Shown here: one piece after another, positions 6,101 to 7,065 of the stretch
How the letters are laid out: each line of letters begins with the position of its first letter
How positions within the stretch are numbered: position 1 is the stretch's first letter
From: Candidatus Izemoplasmatales bacterium
Lineage (GTDB): Bacteria > Bacillota_I > Bacilli_A > Izemoplasmatales > Hujiaoplasmataceae
Length of the DNA: 7,065 nt
Reading direction: 5' to 3'
Assembly: GCA_028699855.1 (NCBI GenBank)
Contig: JAQVTV010000048.1
Span: 1 to 7,065 of the forward strand
Made by a program: the position numbers and the translations under genes
Notes under the pieces: model-generated
The model's input: only the letters and a program-made list of their open reading frames with translations
Told to the model about the DNA's origin: nothing
Database searches by the model: none

Positions 6101-7065
6101 TTTGATAATGAGAAATGGTTTCTCCGGGGATCAAGGGCAACGTGATGGCGATGGCATTTTGGATTTCATAAGATCCCTTGGTTCCATTGCCGATCAGTCC
6201 ATAGTAGTTGATACCATTGGTCAATACCCGGTTATTCGATGTGGTCAATGAGATGTTATTGTCCGCGACTTGAAGATGGGTCACGGTCTCACCGGCATTG
6301 AGGGAAAAGCGATTAGTGATATCAAAGGGTTGTCTTGAATTGATGGCAGGGCCCCACTGATAGATTTTTTTCAATTGCGTCGTGACGGCGATCGTACGTG
6401 AGGATGCGGCAAAATGAACGATTTCATCACCATCTCCCAGATTGAAGAAGGCGGTGATGTCTTTGGGTGTCATGACGTTGACTTGGGTATTGTCTCCGAT
6501 CTGACCTTGCGCGTTGTAGCCCCAGGCAAAGAGGCGACCTTTGGTCGTCAACAGATAACTGGTGTGATTGGTCGAATAGATGCCTTTGATGCCTTCATCT
6601 TCGGAAAAACCAAAGGTTCCCGTCAAATTGTAAGGTGTGGACACAAGCGCTTGACTGCCCGCACCGACTTGTCCGTATTCATTGTTTCCCCATGCGTAGA
6701 CGCGGTTTTGTGAAGTACCGATGATGACATGGGTATCCGAAACTTGGTAGAAAATGATTTCCTCTCCAGGGTATAGAGCGGGGGGTTGGACATATCCTGC
6801 GGATCCATAGCCAGATTCATCGACATATCCGGTCGAGATCAGTCCGCCATCATCCGTGATGGCAGCGATCTGATGCAAACTACCGGCATGGAGTGAGCGA
6901 AGCGTCACATGTTCGGGCACGATAAAGGTCAATCCGAATACTTGGACTTGAGCGCTGGCATAGAGGGTGGTGTCCGTCAAGGGGAAAGTGTTTTTTGGAA
7001 AAAAGAGAAAAACTACAAAATACAAGAATCCTTTAATATTCAGAAAAATGCTTTTAGACCATTTG
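141..7065 (-). CDS. Giant exported RCC1-propeller / InlB B-repeat protein (5' end just outside the window)
   Basis: A single uninterrupted frame runs from the right edge to TAA at 141-143, with 2,294 residues counted from the TTG at 7023-7025. That TTG is a poor start: AAAGGA lies only 3 bases upstream, and the frame stays open for 13 more codons to the edge with Lys-rich codons that look like a signal-peptide n-region. No in-frame ATG occurs until about residue 374. The real start is probably a few codons beyond the window. The order is signal sequence, 7 RCC1 blades (41-387), InlB repeat (388-445), 7 blades (465-867), two InlB repeats (868-988), 21 blades (1002-2168), two InlB repeats (2169-2294). 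Typical blades read roughly G..HT.ALTS.GR.F.WG.N..GQLG, joined by P.DIT..F.L..GE.I. InlB repeats show GWY.D, MPA and LYAKW. There are only six Cys, no LPXTG motif, no C-terminal membrane segment and no enzyme motif. RCC1 propellers bind proteins and InlB B-repeats are beta-grasp stalk modules. A secreted or surface binding scaffold is inferred; the ligand is unknown. Confidence 0.93.
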   Translation of the reverse strand, partial: KWSKSIFLNIKGFLYFVVFLFFPKNTFPLTDTTLYASAQVQVFGLTFIVPEHVTLRSLHAGSLHQIAAITDDGGLISTGYVDESGYGSAGYVQPPALYPGEEIIFYQVSDTHVIIGTSQNRVYAWGNNEYGQVGAGSQALVSTPYNLTGTFGFSEDEGIKGIYSTNHTSYLLTTKGRLFAWGYNAQGQIGDNTQVNVMTPKDITAFFNLGDGDEIVHFAASSRTIAVTTQLKKIYQWGPAINSRQPFDITNRFSLNAGETVTHLQVADNNISLTTSNNRVLTNGINYYGLIGNGTKGSYEIQNAIAITLPLIPGETISHYQIAEKIACVITSLDRVFAWGEAISLTPLNLSHEISLGSGEDIDSLIIQDQAILLLTSQHRLLIRGEMDDTSYPVFMPYAIKAATVYSSEKYRYGFAISAPESIPGHQLQGWYRDQGFTIPATLPNTMPAQNLLYFAKTVQQDQSIQILLYEDQPLTFTSLVHRSGTLMFALSEEGDVFVWGNNTTGEYTTTPHYGSPLPTNITHFFNLDPEDRIIKITEYGPLIFLAESGRIFSLGFPTEYYRTNTVTNTKYQITEITDLIVLDLDESITDVFAFERPSFSHGLTNYPAQYTAVVVTSHQRILMCGTIDYAIAYKQGSTTLWTPFVSHELFIDMTHFFNLAEGEEILFMNRGIIHTNFGRVYAWGTEFTGKILDGAQRPSPVDLASRLELLEDETIVDISVRTSWDMNKIHVLTSTGRVLSLVHFTVDANYDRAYNALVEDLTPNYTLEEGEMIIDIDFYQQNYVLTNLGKVYAHGSSSSSFYLGSNDLYSYATPIDISLLVNLEGSKFQKLFITDRNGFLWTDDGRIYAFGANTNRSLGNGTTDPVLAPKEMTFHGSIFNQSYDFADFIGLPEPAQIGKVFHGYFLDSHFSSPFNPENLPLGLISLYPKWETLYYEFAYVTMGGLTINMDHYHYHERIEELKTPIRFGYTFAGWYLDDQLTQPFDYQRMPACGVTLYAKWSINDYAIELYDRESPTFEKIYTGEYRTIGITTSGKILMWGDRYGTENQDYFDFYEPIDITDMFDLEPGETIVDCSVSFDHMVFLSSLGNVYAFGYNHYGQTAGRSGKITDLLSLDSGDQIVKIQTAAYVTYVLSESGNLYAFGAQYLGRLGTGSPSHLTTPTNITSHFPLEADETIIDIFASYTHTLALTSNGRLFFCGGETVVSGSGVFEHIETLSRDIPMDITSRLNLQPGEQPLSLSSGDFFTIVLTTYHRVLTLGYGPDGELGSDSIYNGNAVDITALFSFLPGETPIEIASGDNHTLLKTSLGRAFSWGLGIMGSTGSGSVGNRTTPYNLSRQLNLLQGESVKEISAGAFASFIITTYGRTLAFGDNLLNELGFSKHESTPLDVTDVFPALEKGEYYIDIATGMYHGIALTNLGKVFTWGDSSWGQGGSNIIVPSYPFVSDSSAFSSREITSRFNLNPGEKVIAIEAGALFSSALTSSGRFFTWGNNSQGELGLSVFSYEYLALPRDITSRFGLEAGEVIVDFKSAHTITYVRTSLGKTYYFGATQTSIIDAPMRVNPISPEPDGQITDLAMSPWTYFFRTSDGQLFGGGHNLYGTLGNTTNFGKNLGIHSLDFPILLDEETILKVYSGNYSTLIQTSMGRIFTFGLNQCGQLGLGTSSPVVTEPIEITDSLNLDPEDEITDVVFGGRINFDNGGFMVIATKMGKVFVSGSNDRNTLLLDGSKQSSILIDVTHKFAFAPGDYIVQLEASESSVLARTFMGSMLAWGARDKHDFDMLKEIGYTPMDVGALPLETGDDIIEVVAGMAGSAAVTQDGRLLYAGTNSYGLADPTNPDWIRRFTDITDHYGLHQDEKVLKVALGNAFIVIYTSEGRVLTSGRYYAFDESDPINMEGTIDLSSYITLDPDDEIIEVMANYRTAAIRTLKGRIFMWGANDGRYGNGTVASSSVPLEIDYASILLPEETIEKIALGYDHTLILTSQHRVLSTGKNAGYQLGDGTSIDTNVPIDITSRFDYLNDEFIIDIHGGYRYSVALSSEDRLFEWGTRGNYNPNINQSKPALVPDFLTLLGTDSITSYRFGGAHGFVSTNSGKVIAFGHNTMNQIGYVSNADSKAVDVTNQFRLREGESLRFVVAGFQHSIALTSDNRLLTWGNNENSELGNGFAAVYPAPVPIDITIYVKIASEYITYGSLISELPTPEKDGHTFLYWAYDKEGLLPLNALTMPANDIRVYAIWETNTYQITLDVLGETTVLDPLEYGSVIRLRDPFLESGTFAGWFLDSEWSIPLSDYFMPAEHLTLYAKVDLP
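144..521 (-). repeat. C-terminal tandem InlB B-repeats 4 and 5 (residues 2169-2223 and 2224-2294)
   Basis: Copy 4 has ITYGSLISELPTPEKDGHTF, TMPAND and RVYAIW, and lacks its first strand. Copy 5 is full length (71 residues), with YQITLDVLGE, LEYGSVI, GTFAGWFLD, FMPAEHLTLYAK. The protein stops three or four residues after the last LYAK, with no sorting signal, transmembrane helix or SH3/choline-type wall-binding module, so the InlB pair is the true C-terminus. Confidence 0.87.
522..1673 (-). repeat. RCC1 blades 29-35, probable propeller 5 (residues 1785-2168)
   Basis: Blades are at 1785-1840, 1841-1894, 1895-1949, 1950-2005, 2006-2058, 2059-2112 and 2113-2168. Clear cores are IFMWGAN, LFEWGTR, VIAFGHN and LLTWGNN. 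The canonical G..H(S/T).(A/I)LTS motif is well kept in blades 32 (GYDHTLILTSQHR) and 35 (GFQHSIALTSDNR). The last DIT linker (PIDITIYV) runs without a spacer into the strand that opens the C-terminal InlB pair. Confidence 0.75.
1674..2876 (-). repeat. RCC1 blades 22-28, probable propeller 4 (residues 1384-1784)
   Basis: Blades are at 1384-1449, 1450-1507, 1508-1555, 1556-1610, 1611-1667, 1668-1730 and 1731-1784. Blade 23 (residues 1450-1507) is the most canonical of the whole protein, with FFTWGNNSQGELG. Blade 26 has IFTFGLNQCGQLGLG. Blade 22 carries a loop of about 17 extra residues between its WG strand and the DIT linker. Blade 27 carries a Gly/Asn-rich insertion (residues 1680-1689) before its core strand. 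Blade 24 is short (48 residues) and has lost the DIT linker. Confidence 0.75.
2877..4022 (-). repeat. RCC1 blades 15-21, probable propeller 3 (residues 1002-1383)
   Basis: Blades are at 1002-1053, 1054-1102, 1103-1158, 1159-1218, 1219-1273, 1274-1329 and 1330-1383. Good core signatures are ILMWGDR, VYAFGYN, LYAFGAQ, AFSWGLG and TLAFGDN. Two blades keep the canonical His motif (SYTHTLALTSNGR, GDNHTLLKTSLGR). These are the first seven of 21 consecutive blades with no InlB separator. The boundary after blade 21 is set only by counting from the preceding InlB pair, so the split into three domains is inference; the blade calls themselves are clear. Confidence 0.75.
4062..4424 (-). repeat. Tandem InlB B-repeats 2 and 3 (residues 868-918 and 919-988)
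   Basis: The first copy (868-918) shows VFHGYFLDSHF and ISLYPKW and lacks the first strand. The second copy (919-988) is full length at 70 residues and is the best match in the protein: GYTFAGWYLDDQ, RMPACGVTLYAKW. The full copy carries the additional leading strand YYEFAYVTMGG. The linker 989-1001 (SINDYAIELYDRE) follows and resembles the leading strand of yet another repeat, just ahead of the 21-blade block. Confidence 0.88.
4425..5633 (-). repeat. RCC1 propeller 2: seven blades (residues 465-867)
   Basis: Blades are at 465-515, 516-570, 571-647, 648-697, 698-755, 756-811 and 812-867. WG is present in the first and fourth (VFVWGNN, VYAWGTE) and FG in the seventh (IYAFGAN). Blade 3 of this block is the longest in the protein, at 77 residues, with an extra segment around residues 585-598 before its core. 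Blade 5 is the only one of the 35 without the conserved glycine of the WG/FG position (RVLSLVHF). Blade 6 carries a run of five serines. This is the most diverged block, but the linker pattern F.L..GE.I keeps the register clear. Confidence 0.78.
5691..5864 (-). repeat. InlB B-repeat 1 (residues 388-445)
   Basis: This is a beta-grasp repeat of the Listeria-Bacteroides family, seen in Y.YGF.ISAPE, GHQLQGWYRD, TMPAQ and LLYFAKT, which align with the better conserved copy at residues 919-988. It is about 12-15 residues shorter than the full copies because it lacks the first strand. A matching strand-like segment (QVQVFGLTF, residues 26-34) sits before propeller 1 instead. The following linker, residues 446-464 (SIQILLYEDQ), looks like the first strand of the next repeat. 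Confidence 0.75.
5865..6905 (-). repeat. RCC1 propeller 1: seven blades (residues 41-387)
   Basis: Seven blade repeats can be delimited at residues 41-82, 83-140, 141-196, 197-242, 243-298, 299-343 and 344-387. The signature VYAWGNN or a variant is clear in blades 2, 3, 4 and 6, and GQVG/GQIG follows it in blades 2 and 3. Four blades are short (42-46 residues) because the loop after the WG strand is trimmed. The block is about 347 residues, somewhat compact for a seven-bladed RCC1 domain. Blade 7 (RLLIRGEMDD) is the most degenerate. The block starts right after the signal region and ends directly at the first InlB repeat. Confidence 0.8.
6951..7064 (-). other. Putative N-terminal signal sequence
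   Basis: The codons upstream of the TTG read KWSKSIFLNIKGF, with three lysines. They are followed by a very hydrophobic stretch, FLYFVVFLFF (residues 1-9 plus the preceding Phe), and then PKNTFPLTDTTLYASA. An A-S-A sequence at residues 23-25 would suit signal peptidase I, with cleavage before Gln26. The region between hydrophobic core and cleavage site, about 16 residues, is long for a cleaved signal, so an uncleaved N-terminal anchor is possible. There is no Cys, hence no lipobox. The LYASA segment also resembles the LYAKW end of the InlB repeats (see findings). Confidence 0.6.

Noticed and set aside
7023..7025. TTG as the genuine start codon of the giant gene
   Set aside because: The AAAGGA upstream is only 3 bases away, and starting here would remove the lysines of an evident signal peptide while the frame continues open upstream. 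It remains possible but less likely.
141..7065. UGA=Trp (Mollicutes code 4) usage
   Set aside because: All 28 Trp residues are TGG and no in-frame TGA exists, which argues for the standard code in this genome.

Overview
The window is almost entirely one very large minus-strand gene. It encodes a probably exported protein of at least 2,294 residues, built from RCC1-type beta-propeller blades and InlB-type B-repeats (the Listeria-Bacteroides repeat family). The 3' tip of a convergent plus-strand gene and a 74-base intergenic gap with two opposed intrinsic terminators fill the left edge. There is no RNA gene, mobile element, CRISPR array or multi-gene system in view.

Organism: a low-complexity-surface Gram-positive or cell-wall-less relative of the Bacilli/Mollicutes branch is my best guess. 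Long proteins combining RCC1 blades of the 'DIT..F.L..GE.I' type with InlB B-repeats are, as far as I recall, typical of Acholeplasma-like and other uncultured Mollicutes/Firmicutes. All 28 Trp codons of the big gene are TGG and no TGA interrupts it, so there is no sign of the UGA=Trp code. GC looks to be in the mid-40s percent by eye, which is high for cultured Mollicutes. The taxonomic guess is weak.

Layout, left to right: bases 1-66 (+) hold the last 21 codons of a probable AMP-forming acyl-CoA synthetase or other ANL-superfamily enzyme. Bases 65-102 hold an intrinsic terminator reading leftwards for the giant gene, and 111-140 one reading rightwards for the synthetase gene. Bases 141-7065 (-) are the giant gene. 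Its frame is still open at the right edge, so the true start codon and promoter lie outside the window.

Architecture of the giant protein (residue 1 = the TTG codon at 7023-7025): export signal; 7 RCC1 blades (41-387); one InlB repeat (388-445); 7 blades (465-867); two InlB repeats (868-988); 21 blades (1002-2168); two InlB repeats (2169-2294), then the stop. The blade count is 7 + 7 + 21 = 35, which suggests five seven-bladed propellers. The sequences flanking each propeller block look like the two halves of a split InlB repeat, as if each block were inserted in the first beta-hairpin of a beta-grasp module. Its function is unknown; a surface or secreted binding scaffold is the most reasonable inference.
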